A DNA stretch of 64,000 nt, from the NCBI GenBank assembly GCA_001310455.1, contig BAXG01000003.1:156013-220012 (forward strand), read 5' to 3'. Positions within the stretch are counted from its first letter, which is position 1. The number at the start of each line of letters is the position of its first letter. Below are positions 39,631-49,496 of this stretch, one piece after another. A program made the translations under genes and the position numbers. The stretch is from Photobacterium sp. JCM 19050. Its GTDB lineage: Bacteria > Pseudomonadota > Gammaproteobacteria > Enterobacterales > Vibrionaceae. The notes beneath the pieces are model-generated. The model made no database searches and was not told where the DNA came from. It was given only the letters and a program-made list of their open reading frames with translations.

Positions 39631-40826
39631 ATGTTGAACTGCGACTTTCTGGTTGTTGGTGCCGGTATTGTAGGCTCAGTACTGCCTATCAGTTGTTACT
39701 GGAGTTTTCGGGCAGTTCCGTCATCGTTGTCGATAAAGAAAATACCATTGCCGCTCATCAAACAGGGCATAACAGTGGTGTCATTCACGCAGGCGTTTAC
39801 TACACGCCGGGAAGCCTGAAGGCCGAATTCTGCAAAGCAGGCAATAACGAAATTAAAGCATTTTGCGACGAGCAGGCTATTTCCTATGAAGAATGCGGGA
39901 AATTGCTTGTTGCCACCAATGATAAAGAACTGAGCCGAATGCAGGCTTTAATTTCTCGGGCATCGGAGAACGGTCTCGAATTCGAAATTCTTGATCAGGA
40001 ACAACTCCGCGCCCGGGAGCCTAACATTCGCGGACTGGGGGCTATATATGTCCCTTCAACCGGTATTGTGAATTACACCGCCGTCTGTAAAGCGCTGGTC
40101 CGAGAAATAGAGCGGATGAACGGAAATGTGCTGTTGGGGCAAGCTGTTCAGAGCATTCAGGAAACCGATGAAAGTATCACTGTCATTGCCGGGCATGAGA
40201 CCATCGTAGCGGATCGTCTGGTTGCCTGCGCGGGTATTATGTCAGACCGAATAGTGAAGATGCTGGGATTGGAACCGGATTTCAAAATGGTGCCTTTTAG
40301 GGGGGACTATTTCCTGTTGTCACCGCAACACAACGGCATTATCAACCATTTGATTTACCCCATACCTGATCCTGACCTGCCATTCCTTGGCGTCCACCTG
40401 ACAAAAATGATTGATGGCACAGTGACAGTCGGCCCGAATGCCGTTGTTAACTTTTCACGTGAAGGCTACAGCAAGCTGGCATTCAATATTGGTGACAGCA
40501 TTGAGATGCTAACGTACCGGGGATTCCATAAGGTGGTTGCTGCCAACTTCAAATCGGCCATGCATGAGCTCAAAAATGGGCTCTGGAAACCCGGTTACCT
40601 CAGACAAGTGCAGAAATACTGCCCTTCCCTGACGCTGTCAGATCTTCGCAAATATCCGCCGGGTATCCGGGCACAGGCCATTACACCTGATGGCAAACTG
40701 GTTGATGACTTTCTTTTCTACCAGACCAACCGGGCGCTGGTTGTGTGCAACGCCCCCTCACCGGCAGCAACATCATGCTTCCCGATAGCAAGGCATGTTG
40801 TCAGCCAGCTCTATCAAGGGAGCTAA
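39631..40826 (+). CDS. lhgO: L-2-hydroxyglutarate dehydrogenase, one frame break near the start
   Basis: FAD-dependent enzyme of about 398 aa that oxidises L-2-hydroxyglutarate to 2-oxoglutarate, passing electrons to the membrane quinone pool. Closely similar to E. coli LhgO: HQTGHNSGVIHAGVYYTPGS, SLKAEFCKAGN, GLGAIYVPSTGIVNY, FRGDYFLLSPQHN and YPIPDPDLPFLGVHLT. The FAD-binding start MLNCDFLVVGAGIVG is in another frame; one G missing in GTAGGCTC near 39,675 accounts for the break. ATG 39631 with AGAGGAT upstream. Confidence 0.92.
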
Positions 40827-40848
40827 AAGGAAGGAAAAGGGAATGAAC

Positions 40849-40880
40849 ATACCCAAATCGCCTCAAGATGCTTTGGGTAT
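40849..40880. repeat. Short relic of the MITE-like repeat
   Basis: ATACCCAAA (40849-40857) and TTTGGGTAT (40872-40880) enclose CGCCTCAAGATGC, matching the element's two ends placed back to back. It lies between convergent lhgO and fic and could act as a transcription stop. Confidence 0.65.
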
Positions 40881-40898
40881 TACCGGCTGGTCTGGGTG

Positions 40899-41506
40899 TT
40901 ACTGCGAGCTGACGTTATCCAGGGGCTGGCCGATACAGTGGTCGAAGATCTCAACCAGTGGCTGGTAATTGCAGTACACCCCTTCAATATTGGCAGCAAT
41001 CCAGGTATCCCTGGTGATGCCCTGCCAACTCAATGAGAAGCCGGCGTTTACGATTAAGTGTTCAAAGAGGATTCGTTGAGCCCGGCCATTTCCCTCTCTG
41101 TAGATGAATCATATTCAGGTCTGCGTAAAATTCGGCAACACACTCCACCAGCGCGTCCCTCGACATACCTGCGTAGTAGCCTTCACGGTCGATACGATTG
41201 AAAAGCTTAATCGCTTCCGGCTCTATCCGGTTTACATTGCAAAAATGGGTATCGCCTTTTGAAATATCCACAGTACGGAGCTGTCCCGCCCAGTGATACA
41301 CGTCGCGAAACAGCCTGAAGTGAATCTGATTCAAGTAAGCAAGGTCATAAGGCGGCTCCTAAACGGGATGCATTGTGCCTCTAAGGTAGTCAGCTCATGT
41401 TCGACACACTCAAGCTCCTCCGGATCTGTCAGCCCGAGCCGGTTTTTAAGGGTCTGAGTTCCGGGAATCACGTAGGATCCCGGTCCGTGCCGTACTTTTC
41501 ACTCAT
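40899..41506 (-). CDS. fic: Fic family AMPylation toxin, three frame breaks
   Basis: About 203 aa, similar to E. coli Fic along its length (start MSEKYGT, later DVYHWAGQLRTVDISKGDTHFC, then FLVEIFDHC-like end). Fic proteins transfer AMP to target hydroxyls. The catalytic loop reads YREGNGRAQRI after correction, so the EGNGR core is intact, unlike the altered loop of E. coli Fic; the leading His is in MIH. Breaks lie near 41,485, 41,345 and 41,100. ATG 41506 overlaps the yhfG stop by 8 nt (ATGAGTGA). Inhibited by the upstream antitoxin in the known system. Confidence 0.82.
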
Positions 41507-41690
41507 AACATGATGCTTTGATCTGATATTTTTTGAAAATAGCTTCCTTACTTTGTTTTAGTTCACTCTCGGAAGATATTTCAAGTTCGACGGGGTGATG
41601 ACCTTCAAGGCGGAGACTCTCCTGATAATTCTGATAACGCGTATTTTCGATCTGCTTTTTCTTTGTCTCTAAACTTGCTGCGCCATACAT
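41499..41690 (-). CDS. yhfG: YhfG/FicA-type antitoxin
   Basis: A 63-aa protein preceding and overlapping fic, as in E. coli. It contains ESLRLEG, which fits the Fic inhibitory motif (S/T)xxxE(G/N); the Glu of this helix blocks ATP binding in the Fic active site. The remainder is charged and helical. TATAAT at about 41717 is a plausible -10 box. It should neutralise Fic; the small size and position make the assignment good although overall similarity is limited. Confidence 0.78.
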   Translation of the reverse strand: MYGAASLETKKKQIENTRYQNYQESLRLEGHHPVELEISSESELKQSKEAIFKKYQIKASCYE

Positions 41691-41764
41691 TTACTCAAAA
41701 ATAACAAGTGTCTACTAATTATACCAAAGGATGGCTATCCCCGCCTGAATCAGGCTGAGGGAAT

Positions 41765-41796
41765 AAAAAAAGCGCTCAGTAAAAGAGCGCTTTTTT
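41765..41796. terminator. Bidirectional terminator after the yhfG promoter region and proV
   Basis: GCGCTC-AGTAAAA-GAGCGC with T6 on the plus strand and A7 on the other side, which is a T-run on the minus strand for the proVWX transcript. Confidence 0.85.
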
Positions 41797-41843
41797 CTCA
41801 GCTTCGATACGTGGTGTCCCGTTCATCAGACAGACAGACAGGC

Positions 41844-43108
41844 TCAGGCCGCCGTATCTTTATCCTTTTCAGTAACGGAGTCAGGCTGTGCGTCCCGGTC
41901 AGTTGACTCGCCACCTGAACTGTTCTGGTCACTCAGAACCTCAGCCAGGCTGGAGCGGGAAAGCATCCCTTGCACTTCACCGCTCTCGTCAACAACCGGC
42001 AGTGGTAAATCACTCTCCAATGTATCCGGGATGACCTCTTCAAGCAGGGCGTCACCCTGAATCGTCGGCACCTCTTCAATCATCGCATCACTGATAACCT
42101 GACCGGAATCTTCCGCAGCCGCTTCTTTGAGCGCATCGTGCTTAATGCCCCCTGATAGCCCTCATCGTTCACGTAATAGCCAAATTCAGCTTTTTGTTGC
42201 TTCATTTGAGCCAAGGCCTCACCAATGGTCTCCGCGCTAATACGGCACCACTGAGGCTGCATAACGGTATCTACCGTCAAAGCACGTGCGCGGTTAACGT
42301 CCTTAACAAAGGCTTCCACATAATCATCAGCCGGATTCAGCAAAATATCGACAGGTCGACCTTGCTGAATCAGCTTACCGTCCCGGAGGATGGCAATGCG
42401 GTCACCAAGACGCAGGGCTTCATCCAGGTCATGGGTAATGAAAATGATGGTTTTGTGCAGTTTTTCCTGGAGCTCAATAAGCTGATCCTGCATCTCACTG
42501 CGGATAAGCGGATCAAGCGCTGAGAACGCCTCATCCATCAACAGAATTTCTGCATCGGTACAGAGCGCGCGCGCGAGGCCGACACGCTGTTGCTGACCAC
42601 CAGAGAGCTGCGACGGATATTGCTGTTCATACCCGTTCAGACCCACCGTATCCAGCCATTCTTTGGCTTTGGTTTCACGGCTGTCTTTGTCCACACCCTG
42701 GACCTGGAGACCATAGGCAACGTTCTGCAATACCGTACGGTGAGGCATCAAGCCAAAGCGCTGGAATACCATAGACATCTTGTGACGGCGGAAATCCTGC
42801 AAGCCTTTCGTATCAAGCTGCATGACATCCGTCCCTTCAACGATAATCTTGCCTTCCGTTGGGTCAATCAGGCGGTTGAAGTGGCGAATCAGTGTGGATT
42901 TACCGGAGCCGGATAGCCCCATAATCACAAATATCTCACCCGGCTGGATCTCAATATTGATGTCCTGGAGGCCGACGGTATGCCCGGTTTCGGCGAGAAT
43001 ATCGTCCTTGGATTTACCGGCTTTTACCGCCGGAATCACGCTCTGCGGGGTCGGGCCGAAGATTTTATAAAGGCCTTCCACCTTAATGAGCGGTGCGTTA
43101 TCAGCCAT
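41844..43108 (-). CDS. proV: Glycine betaine/proline betaine ABC transporter ATPase, one frame break
   Basis: About 421 aa. Walker [28 protein letters not shown] and [14 protein letters not shown] define the ATPase; two C-terminal CBS-like regions follow ([12 protein letters not shown] and [16 protein letters not shown]), the osmosensing part in ProV/OpuA. One G missing from a G5 run near 42,155 breaks the frame between EGYQGG and [13 protein letters not shown] 43108 with GGAGGTGACC is preferred. It ends in an acidic tail. Last of the proXWV operon. Confidence 0.92.
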
Positions 43109-44000
43109 GGTCACCTCCACCTAAATGCTGCTGTGAACGTTTGGCATAGCTTTGGGACACACGGTCAAAAATGATAGCCAGTGCCACGATGGCAAGGCCG
43201 TTCAGCAAACCCAACGTGAAGTACTGATTGGTAATAGATTTCAGTACTGGCTGACCAAGGCCTTTTACGCCGATCATTGACGCGATAACCACCATCGCCA
43301 GCGCCATCATGATGGTCTGGTTGATTCCGGCCATGATGGTAGGCATCGCCAATGGCAACTGTACACCAAAGAGGCGTTGTTTGGGGCTGGCACCGTATGC
43401 AGTTGCCGCTTCCAGCACTTCTTTGTCAACCAGCCGGATACCCAGGTTGGTGAGGCGAATAACCGGTGGAATGGCGTAAATGACGACAGCAATAACACCG
43501 GGAATCTTACCAATACCCAGCAGCATCACTACCGGTATCAGGTACACAAAGGCCGGCATGGTCTGCATGATATCAAGCAGAGGCGTGACCAAAGACTGAA
43601 TGCGGTCAGACCGCGCCATCGCAATCCCAATAGGAATGCCAAGCCCGATAGCCAGTAAAGTACAGACAAGAATAATACTCATGGTTCGCATGGTGTTGTC
43701 CCACATGCCAAAGTAACCAATGAGCACAAAAACGACGACCACAGAAGCGGCCATTTTCCACGACCGACTGGCGACGTAGGAAATACCAGCAAGAATCGCT
43801 ATCACCAACCACCAAGGCGACGCCAGCAGCAGTTTTTCGAACCAAATCAGGAATGAAAGCAGTGGGTCAAAGAAGGATTCAATGGTATCGCCGTAATTAC
43901 GGGAAAATTCTCTGTAGGCACCATCCAACGTTTTGCGGATGGTAAGAAGGTCGGCTCTATCCATTTCGGGGATATCAGTGAGCCACGATTTGTCAGCCAT
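43101..44000 (-). CDS. proW: Glycine betaine/proline betaine ABC transporter permease
   Basis: Inner-membrane permease of 299 aa with about seven membrane segments. [20 protein letters not shown] and the EAA-loop region [20 protein letters not shown] are conserved in ProW/OpuAB. ATG 44000 (MADKSW) is preferred to 44060. Its end overlaps the proV start by 8 nt. Confidence 0.93.
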   Translation of the reverse strand: MADKSWLTDIPEMDRADLLTIRKTLDGAYREFSRNYGDTIESFFDPLLSFLIWFEKLLLASPWWLVIAILAGISYVASRSWKMAASVVVVFVLIGYFGMWDNTMRTMSIILVCTLLAIGLGIPIGIAMARSDRIQSLVTPLLDIMQTMPAFVYLIPVVMLLGIGKIPGVIAVVIYAIPPVIRLTNLGIRLVDKEVLEAATAYGASPKQRLFGVQLPLAMPTIMAGINQTIMMALAMVVIASMIGVKGLGQPVLKSITNQYFTLGLLNGLAIVALAIIFDRVSQSYAKRSQQHLGGGDHG

Positions 44001-44075
44001 GAAAATACAACATCCTTTGTTACGAAGCCGGCTCAGCGCCACACGCCGGCCGGCTCCCAAGTTTTACACTGAAGG

Positions 44076-45068
44076 TTACAGTGCGTCTTTTACCTTTTTG
44101 GCAACATCGTCAGAAACCCACTGCATCCAGACTTCCGGGAAGTTCGCCAGGAAATGCTCGCCAGCAATCTCACCGTCTGCCTGGTTGTCTTCCATCCATG
44201 CCAACAGGCTGTTCATCTGAGCGTTGGTAAATGCACGCTTGCTCAGGTATTCAAGAGCATCGGGCGCACGTTGCGCAAAGCTTTCCGTTACCATGGTGTC
44301 AACCGCGGAAGGCGGGTACATGGTCACTTTTGGCTCCAGACAGTCGGCACTGGTGGTACACGACTTAAAGTGCTCTACATCCACACCAGAACCAAAGTCT
44401 ACTTTCACCATTTCATACTTACCAAGAACAGCAGTAGGCGCCCAGTAATAACCAAACCAGGCTTCACCGCGCTCGTAAGCTTTCGCAATAGAACCGGAAA
44501 GGCCGGCACCTGAACCTGGATCAATCAGTTCAAATCCCTGATCGCCCAGGTTCATTGCATTAAAGAGGTTTCCGGAAGAGATCTGGCAGTTCCAACCGGC
44601 AGGACAGCCGTAAAATGCCGAAGCAGAAGGGTCTTCCGGGTGAGTGAACAGTTTGGCGTTCTTTTTGATACCTTCAATGGTTGCCAGGCTCGGGTCTTTT
44701 TCAACCATGTATTTCGGTACCCAAAAGCCTTCTTCACCACCATCAGACAATGACTTGCCTGCATAACGCAAACGGCCTTCCTCAACACCTTTGTCAAGAG
44801 CCGCTTTCAGCGAGTTGCTCCAAAACTCAGGTGCAATATCGGGCTCGCCTTTCTCAATCATTGACGTACCGGTTGGCATGGTGTCGCCAGGGACCAGCTC
44901 TGCGTCACAATCGTAACCATTGGCGAGGATAAAACGGTCTACATTTGCAATCAGCGTTGCCGAGTTCCAGTTCATATCGGCAATCGTTACTTTCCCACAC
45001 TCTTCTGCCTGAGCATTGAGAGATAAACCGGCAGCAACAAGTGCTACGGCGGAGAGAGTTTTTTTCAT
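44076..45068 (-). CDS. proX: Glycine betaine/proline betaine binding protein
   Basis: Periplasmic binding protein of 330 aa, first in the operon. The signal peptide ends LNAQA-EE. Family features include IADMNWNSATLIANVDRFIL, PEFWSN, FGYYWAPTAVLGKYEMVK and the cysteine pairs around CPAGWNC and CTTSADC. Aromatic residues Trp/Tyr in these segments form the quaternary-ammonium cage in ProX. GGAAACTCTCT precedes ATG 45068. Used for osmoprotection. Confidence 0.93.
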   Translation of the reverse strand: MKKTLSAVALVAAGLSLNAQAEECGKVTIADMNWNSATLIANVDRFILANGYDCDAELVPGDTMPTGTSMIEKGEPDIAPEFWSNSLKAALDKGVEEGRLRYAGKSLSDGGEEGFWVPKYMVEKDPSLATIEGIKKNAKLFTHPEDPSASAFYGCPAGWNCQISSGNLFNAMNLGDQGFELIDPGSGAGLSGSIAKAYERGEAWFGYYWAPTAVLGKYEMVKVDFGSGVDVEHFKSCTTSADCLEPKVTMYPPSAVDTMVTESFAQRAPDALEYLSKRAFTNAQMNSLLAWMEDNQADGEIAGEHFLANFPEVWMQWVSDDVAKKVKDAL

Positions 45069-45511
45069 AGAGAGTTTCCTTCTCATAAAAAATGTGTGTC
45101 CATCAAAACGGCTGTCAAAGGGGATTTGCTCGTCCCCTCACGTGAATTACATTCAACTCTAAGCGATGAGACATTCACTGTTAAGTATATGCAACGCACC
45201 TCAAATTAAGATTTTTCTTTTATAAAACAGCATAAAAACGTAAAAACACGTCGTATTCTAACAAACGAGCAGCAAAAAAATAACCATGGGAAATGTAAGA
45301 AAACCCGAAAAAACATTAGATGCCTAACGATTTACACACCTAACAGGCGCACTGTCCGGGCATTTCTCTCATCGAAAAATTAAGATTCAAATTGCATAAT
45401 GAACAACTTAAAACTTTATCTGTTGCAAAAATGCGACGTATGTTAAGAAAACTCAGAAGTTCGTATAAACTATGAGTTAGACGTACTGAAAACCAACGAA
45501 CGGATGGGACG
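45069..45511. promoter_or_regulatory. AT-rich control region of proXWV
   Basis: 443 bp between divergent proX and a small secreted protein. It is strongly AT-rich (45180-45330 especially), as is usual for osmotically controlled, H-NS-sensitive proU promoters. Specific boxes cannot be assigned with confidence. Confidence 0.5.
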
Positions 45512-45850
45512 ATGAAACCTGTAAAACCTCTTTTCATTGGTGTGCTGTGGATGGCAGCTTTACCCTCACTCGCAGTGACAACGGACCCCAATTTCAAGGG
45601 GGAAACGGTGTCAGAGAAGAACGAGTCAATCTGTAAAACCATGTTTGTCAAAGGCCTGGTCAATGAACAGATGAAATTCAGTAACACGGGTAACGATGTC
45701 GCCGTGAGACGTCTCTCCGAACGGCGCATCACGTCTGCAAGGAAGATCTTCTCAGAAACAGGCAGCTACTGTGAGGCTCATGAAGAGCTGACTAAAGAAG
45801 TATCATCTGAAACACGTCACCAAAAAGGCGAAGTCCATCTGGGCAAATAA
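45512..45850 (+). CDS. Small exported hypothetical protein
   Basis: A 112-aa protein with a signal peptide (LFIGVLWMAALPSLA) and two cysteines (residues about 41 and 87) that may form a disulphide. The mature part is charged and helical (RRLSERRITSARKIFSETG). GGATGGGACG precedes the ATG. I do not recognise a family. It is followed 230 nt later by the CreA-like gene. Confidence 0.65.
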   Translation: MKPVKPLFIGVLWMAALPSLAVTTDPNFKGETVSEKNESICKTMFVKGLVNEQMKFSNTGNDVAVRRLSERRITSARKIFSETGSYCEAHEELTKEVSSETRHQKGEVHLGK

Positions 45851-46082
45851 GCACATTTTCGGGGGAACCCGTGTCTTTACCTGCCTTCTGGTGATTGCTT
45901 GACGGTAAAATTCTGCCAACGGCTATCAACTCCTGATGGCCCCATCTCACTGGATATCTCAAACCGACCGTCTTAGCCGTGGAAATAGTCTGCTTGGTAT
46001 CACACATTGGGATTGTCATTTCCTGAGGGAGCATGTAGCGTGGTTTCAGCACGTTAGACAGTTTTTGATAAGGAAAGCAGCC

Positions 46083-46556
46083 ATGTTCAGGAAAGCCACC
46101 TTTGTCCTTTTGGCGTCGAGCCTGTTGTGGGGCTGTGACAATAATGAAGTCGGTGACGTCTCACTGGGTATGTTCACAACCAAAGACATCAAAATCGAAA
46201 GCCTGGATGATCCTCAAGTCACCGGTGTTACCTGCCATATATCAAGCATTGAGGCAGATCTGGATTTTGCAGATCCGTCTGATTCGAGCATCAGTTGCCG
46301 CCAGACAGGCGAAATAACCCCGGAGATGATCGCGGGGATCGACAAATCAGCCAGCGGCGAAGTCGTGTTCAAAAAGTCGAAAAGTATCTTGTTCAAAACA
46401 CTCAAGATCAGACGCATTTTTGATGAAGATGACCAGACGCTGATTTATCTCTCTTACAGCACCAAAGAAACCCAAGGCAGTTATAAGCATGCCATGTCTA
46501 CCGTTCCCCTTTGGGGAACCAAAGCGTATGTTGATCCAGCGAAGGATGAAAAGTAA
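46083..46556 (+). CDS. creA: CreA family lipoprotein
   Basis: A 157-aa protein with a lipobox (LLWGC) after a short signal peptide, so membrane-anchored. It matches E. coli CreA: IESLDDPQVTGVTCHIS, DSSISCRQTGEI, GEVVFKKSKSILFKTLKIRR and IYLSYSTK. Function of CreA is unknown. ATG 46083 with AAGGAAAGCAGCC is preferred over a long upstream extension lacking the signal. E. coli CreA has a plain signal peptide, so the lipobox is a difference. Confidence 0.88.
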   Translation: MFRKATFVLLASSLLWGCDNNEVGDVSLGMFTTKDIKIESLDDPQVTGVTCHISSIEADLDFADPSDSSISCRQTGEITPEMIAGIDKSASGEVVFKKSKSILFKTLKIRRIFDEDDQTLIYLSYSTKETQGSYKHAMSTVPLWGTKAYVDPAKDEK

Positions 46557-46599
46557 CTCCCAGATCAACAGCCTTGGAAATTACAAGAAACTCACACCT

Positions 46600-46632
46600 A
46601 AAGGCCGGTTTACATTGTAAATCGGCCTTTTC
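46600..46632 (+). terminator. Terminator after creA
   Basis: AAAGGCCGGTTTAC pairs with GTAAATCGGCCTTTT across ATT; probably bidirectional, also serving the convergent FAH-family gene. Confidence 0.8.
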
Positions 46633-46635
46633 CTA

Positions 46636-47304
46636 TCAGGCTGTTACACAGCATCCCGCTGCCAATAATTGACCATCAAACGCCAATTCGAATCTATCCC
46701 CGGCCTGAATGATGCCCACCCCCTCAGGTGTCCCGGTCAAAACAACATCCCCGGGCTGCAACGAAAACGTCTGTGAAATATGGGCTATCAGGGAAAGAAC
46801 GGGATAGAGCATCATTTCCGTCCGTCCGGTTTGTTTTCTGAGTCCGTTGATATCCAGGGAGTAATTAAGCTTCGCATAGTCAATTTCGGGTGAGACGGGT
46901 ACAAAGCCCGACAATACACAACTGCCGTCAAACGCCTTTGCCCGCTCCCACGGCAGCTGTTTTTTCTTAAGGCAGATTGTACTTCACGCAACGTGAGATC
47001 CAGACCAAGACCCAAACCAACAATCGCTTCCTTTGCCTGCTTCTCATCAGCGGCTTAAAGGCTTGCCAATCAATACTGCCAACTCTGCTTCGTAATGGAT
47101 AACACCAAGGTCGGTGCGCAGCGCAACATCTCCCGCAGCGGAAACAGCACAGGACCCGGGTTTAATAAAAAGAACAGGTTTATCGGGGATTGGATTACCG
47201 AGCTCTTCAGCATGTGCCGCATAATTTCGTCCAACACAGACGACTTTCCCCAGCGGGAAATCAATGCTTTCCCCCGATTCACACCAGCGGTGGTTGTATG
47301 CCAT
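46636..47304 (-). CDS. Fumarylacetoacetate hydrolase (FAH) family protein, two frame breaks
   Basis: About 223 aa, like YcgM/FAHD1-type acylpyruvate hydrolases or oxaloacetate decarboxylases. VVCVGRNYAAHAEELGN, YEAELAVLIGKPLS, GLDLTLREVQ, KAFDGSCVLSGFVP and TGTPEGVGIIQAGD are recognisable; the Glu residues of YEAEL bind the divalent metal. Breaks near 47,050 and 46,965 interrupt the frame. The reaction is a C-C bond cleavage on a 2-oxo acid; exact substrate unknown. No operon partners. Confidence 0.8.
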
Positions 47305-47742
47305 AAACGCTCCTTGTCTTATATCCCTTTTGCTTTTTTACCCAAGCGGGCTTTTCATTGACTCAATGCAATGCGGTTCAATCAAATGTAACCCGTAAAG
47401 AACTTCACTTTCAGGGTGTTAACTTGCCACATTCACCCGAAAAAACCAAAGAATGCCAACCTGATGCGAACTCTTTGTCTTCCTAATGAAATTGGTCTCA
47501 TTTTGCAGAATATACGGTCAATAGGTTGCGCAATTTGCCGGAATATGAGCCAGCGCAGAATTATCAATCTGGTTAAGAGGCAAACGGCGATCTACAGCAA
47601 ATTATCATTCAAATATCAGTGAATTCCTGATTGATTCAGCCAATATTGATTACTGTACAGATGGTCAGTAGCTGTCAGATTATCCAGAGGTCAATCAGGC
47701 ATACGGTCAAATTAAAACAAGCACGGAGTGAAGTTACGCAAT
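47305..47742. other. Intergenic with an imperfect palindrome
   Basis: About 435 bp between divergent genes. At 47651-47670, TACTG and CAGTA arms enclose TACAGATGGT. This resembles a LexA box (CTGT-N8-ACAG) but ends TCAG, so it is not a clear match. Nothing else is recognised. Confidence 0.4.
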
Positions 47743-48426
47743 ATGCCCTCTCAACAAGCGATCTCAACACAATGTGGACCGATTGAGTGCGTCATCTTTG
47801 ACTGTGACGGCACACTGGTTGACAGTGAAGTACTGACTCAACAGGCATTGGTCAATGTGTTTGCGAAATACGACGTTGAACTGTCTTTGGAAGACTGTAT
47901 GAACCGTTTCCAGGGCGGAAAAATGACTGACATCTTGCGCAAAACCTGTTCACAGTCAGGTGTGTCAATACGAATTGATGAACTGGAACCTCAGTTTCGC
48001 GACGAGTGCACGCGTCTCTTTGAAAAACACCTCGACCCCATTCCTGGTGTACCACAGTTGCTGGACAAGCTTAAAAATGCCGGCATCGAAGTCTGTGTCG
48101 CGTCAAACGGCCCTACCAGTAAAATGGAACATACACTGAAACTCACCGGCCTTTATGATCATTTTCATGGGAAGCTGTTCAGTGCATTCGACACCAACGC
48201 GTGGAAACCAGCACCGGATCTATTGCTCTTTTCCGCCTTAAACATGGCTGTACCGGTCAGAAACTGCCTGTTTATCGACGATACTGTACTTGGTGTGGAA
48301 TCGGGTATTAATGCCAATATGAACACCATCTATTTCCGGACCATGCCTGGTAAGGCAGAAGTCCATCATCCGCTGGTAACCACTTGTTCCTCAATGGAAG
48401 AAGTTGAAGCCGCTATCTTCCCCTAG
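47743..48426 (+). CDS. HAD superfamily phosphatase, YieH-like
   Basis: About 227 aa. The HAD nucleophile motif is IFDCDGTLVDSEV, then VASNGPTSKMEHTLKLTGL and KLFSAFDTNAWKPAPDLL, then FIDDTVLGVESGINA. These are very like E. coli YieH (6-phosphogluconate phosphatase). ATG 47743 is used; a GTG at 47728 is possible. It stands alone before the NifU-like operon; whether they are related is unclear. Confidence 0.85.
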   Translation: MPSQQAISTQCGPIECVIFDCDGTLVDSEVLTQQALVNVFAKYDVELSLEDCMNRFQGGKMTDILRKTCSQSGVSIRIDELEPQFRDECTRLFEKHLDPIPGVPQLLDKLKNAGIEVCVASNGPTSKMEHTLKLTGLYDHFHGKLFSAFDTNAWKPAPDLLLFSALNMAVPVRNCLFIDDTVLGVESGINANMNTIYFRTMPGKAEVHHPLVTTCSSMEEVEAAIFP

Positions 48427-48544
48427 CACCTTCGGAAAACTGCCAAAACAGGAATTTTAGATTGCCTGTAAGGCGCTTTATCCTGACTATTTATGCAGGT
48501 AAAGTTAGCGCCGTAATCTGTTTACCCGGTCATGATATTACTTA

Positions 48545-48750
48545 TTGGATTCATTACCGGTGCCGGGAATCCCGGCGGGAGATGATGTTCCTCCTTTAAC
48601 CGCCACTGGCAACGCCAGGCTGATGACGTCTGACAACAATGGCATTGAACAGCCGATGTGGGCCATCCCGATTTTTATAAATAATTCAGGCCCCACGTCC
48701 GAGACGTTGTCAGATCACGCCTTCGGCCAACGGCTGTTCTCTGTCGATTT
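48545..48750 (+). promoter_or_regulatory. Candidate structured RNA leader of the NifU-like/GGGtGRT operon
   Basis: In the 347-bp gap before the NifU-like gene, several arms are complementary. GCCGGG-AAT-CCCGGC lies at 48562-48576; GGCGG 48574-48578 pairs CCGCC 48600-48604; CTGGC-AAC-GCCAG at 48606-48618. TCTGACAAC 48629-48637 pairs GTTGTCAGA 48706-48714. GAACAGCCG 48647-48655 pairs CGGCTGTTC 48731-48739. GATGTGGGCC 48655-48664 pairs GGCCCCACGTC 48689-48699 with one bulge. The last three imply a pseudoknot or alternative folds. I cannot name a known class. A frame of 108 codons crosses it but has a TTG start and no ribosome binding site. Confidence 0.45.
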
Positions 48751-48773
48751 TTACCTGACAGTGAGACCGAGCA

Positions 48774-49496
48774 ATGCAGTATTCCGCAGAAGTTCAGAAT
48801 ATGTGTCCCCTTTCCCGTGGGCCACAACACGCCTCTTCACCCATTCCGGTAGAAGGCCGCTGGCTTAATCCTAAAGATGTTATCGCGATTTCCGGCCTGA
48901 GCCACGGTGTGGGTGCCTGTGCCCCTCAGCAAGGCGCAGCCAAACTCACCCTGAACGTTAAAAACGGCATCATTGAAGAAGCGCTGATCGAGACAATCGG
49001 CTGCTCCGGTATGACGCACTCTGCGGCAATGGCGGCAGAAATTCTGACCGGCAAAACCATTCTTGAAGCCCTGAACACTGACCTGGTTTGCGATGCTATC
49101 AACGTAGCGATGCGTGAAATTTTCCTTCAGTTTGTTTACGGCCGTACACAGACAGCGTTTTCTGAAGGTGGCCTGCCAATTGGCGCCACATTGGAAGACC
49201 TGGGCAAGGGTTTACGCAGCCAGGTGGGCACCCATTTTGGTACTCGCGACAAGGGACCGCGCTATCTGGAAATGGCGGAAGGTTACATCACTAAAGTGGC
49301 GCTGGATGACAATGATGAAATCATCGGCTACCGCTTTGTTAACATCGGCCGCATGATGCAGTTCATCGAAGAAGGCATACCTGCCGGTGAAGCGATGGAA
49401 AAAGCAAGCGGACAATATGGCCGCTTCGACGACGCCGTTCGCACTATCAACCTCGCCACCAGTAAGTCAGGAGAACATCACCATGGCCATGTTTGA
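48774..49496 (+). CDS. NifU-like iron-sulfur scaffold protein paired with GGGtGRT
   Basis: About 240 aa with an N-terminal IscU/NifU-like fold. Three cysteines lie at the scaffold positions (GVGACAPQQ, TIGCSGMTHSAAMAAEILTGKT and DLVCDAINVAM), although the surroundings differ from IscU. The C-terminal part, with KVALDDNDEIIGYRFVNIGRM, is extra, and the tail ends in a His-rich GEHHHGHV. It overlaps the GGGtGRT gene by 14 nt, a coupling found in many anaerobes and some Vibrionaceae, recalled not searched. It probably holds an Fe-S cluster or iron; the client is unknown. Confidence 0.82.
   Translation: MQYSAEVQNMCPLSRGPQHASSPIPVEGRWLNPKDVIAISGLSHGVGACAPQQGAAKLTLNVKNGIIEEALIETIGCSGMTHSAAMAAEILTGKTILEALNTDLVCDAINVAMREIFLQFVYGRTQTAFSEGGLPIGATLEDLGKGLRSQVGTHFGTRDKGPRYLEMAEGYITKVALDDNDEIIGYRFVNIGRMMQFIEEGIPAGEAMEKASGQYGRFDDAVRTINLATSKSGEHHHGHV

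Noticed and set aside
47651..47670. LexA box upstream of the HAD phosphatase
   Set aside because: The right half reads TCAG rather than ACAG and the gene is not an SOS gene.
48545..48620. Cobalamin riboswitch, suggested by GGTGCCGGGAATCC and CCGCCACTGG
   Set aside because: The later conserved part (AGCCAGGAGACCTGCC-like B12 box) is missing and the order of the elements does not fit.
48545..48868. A 108-codon open frame across the leader of the NifU-like gene
   Set aside because: It begins with TTG, has no ribosome binding site, overlaps the real gene by 95 nt and resembles no family; the base-pairing pattern explains the stretch better.
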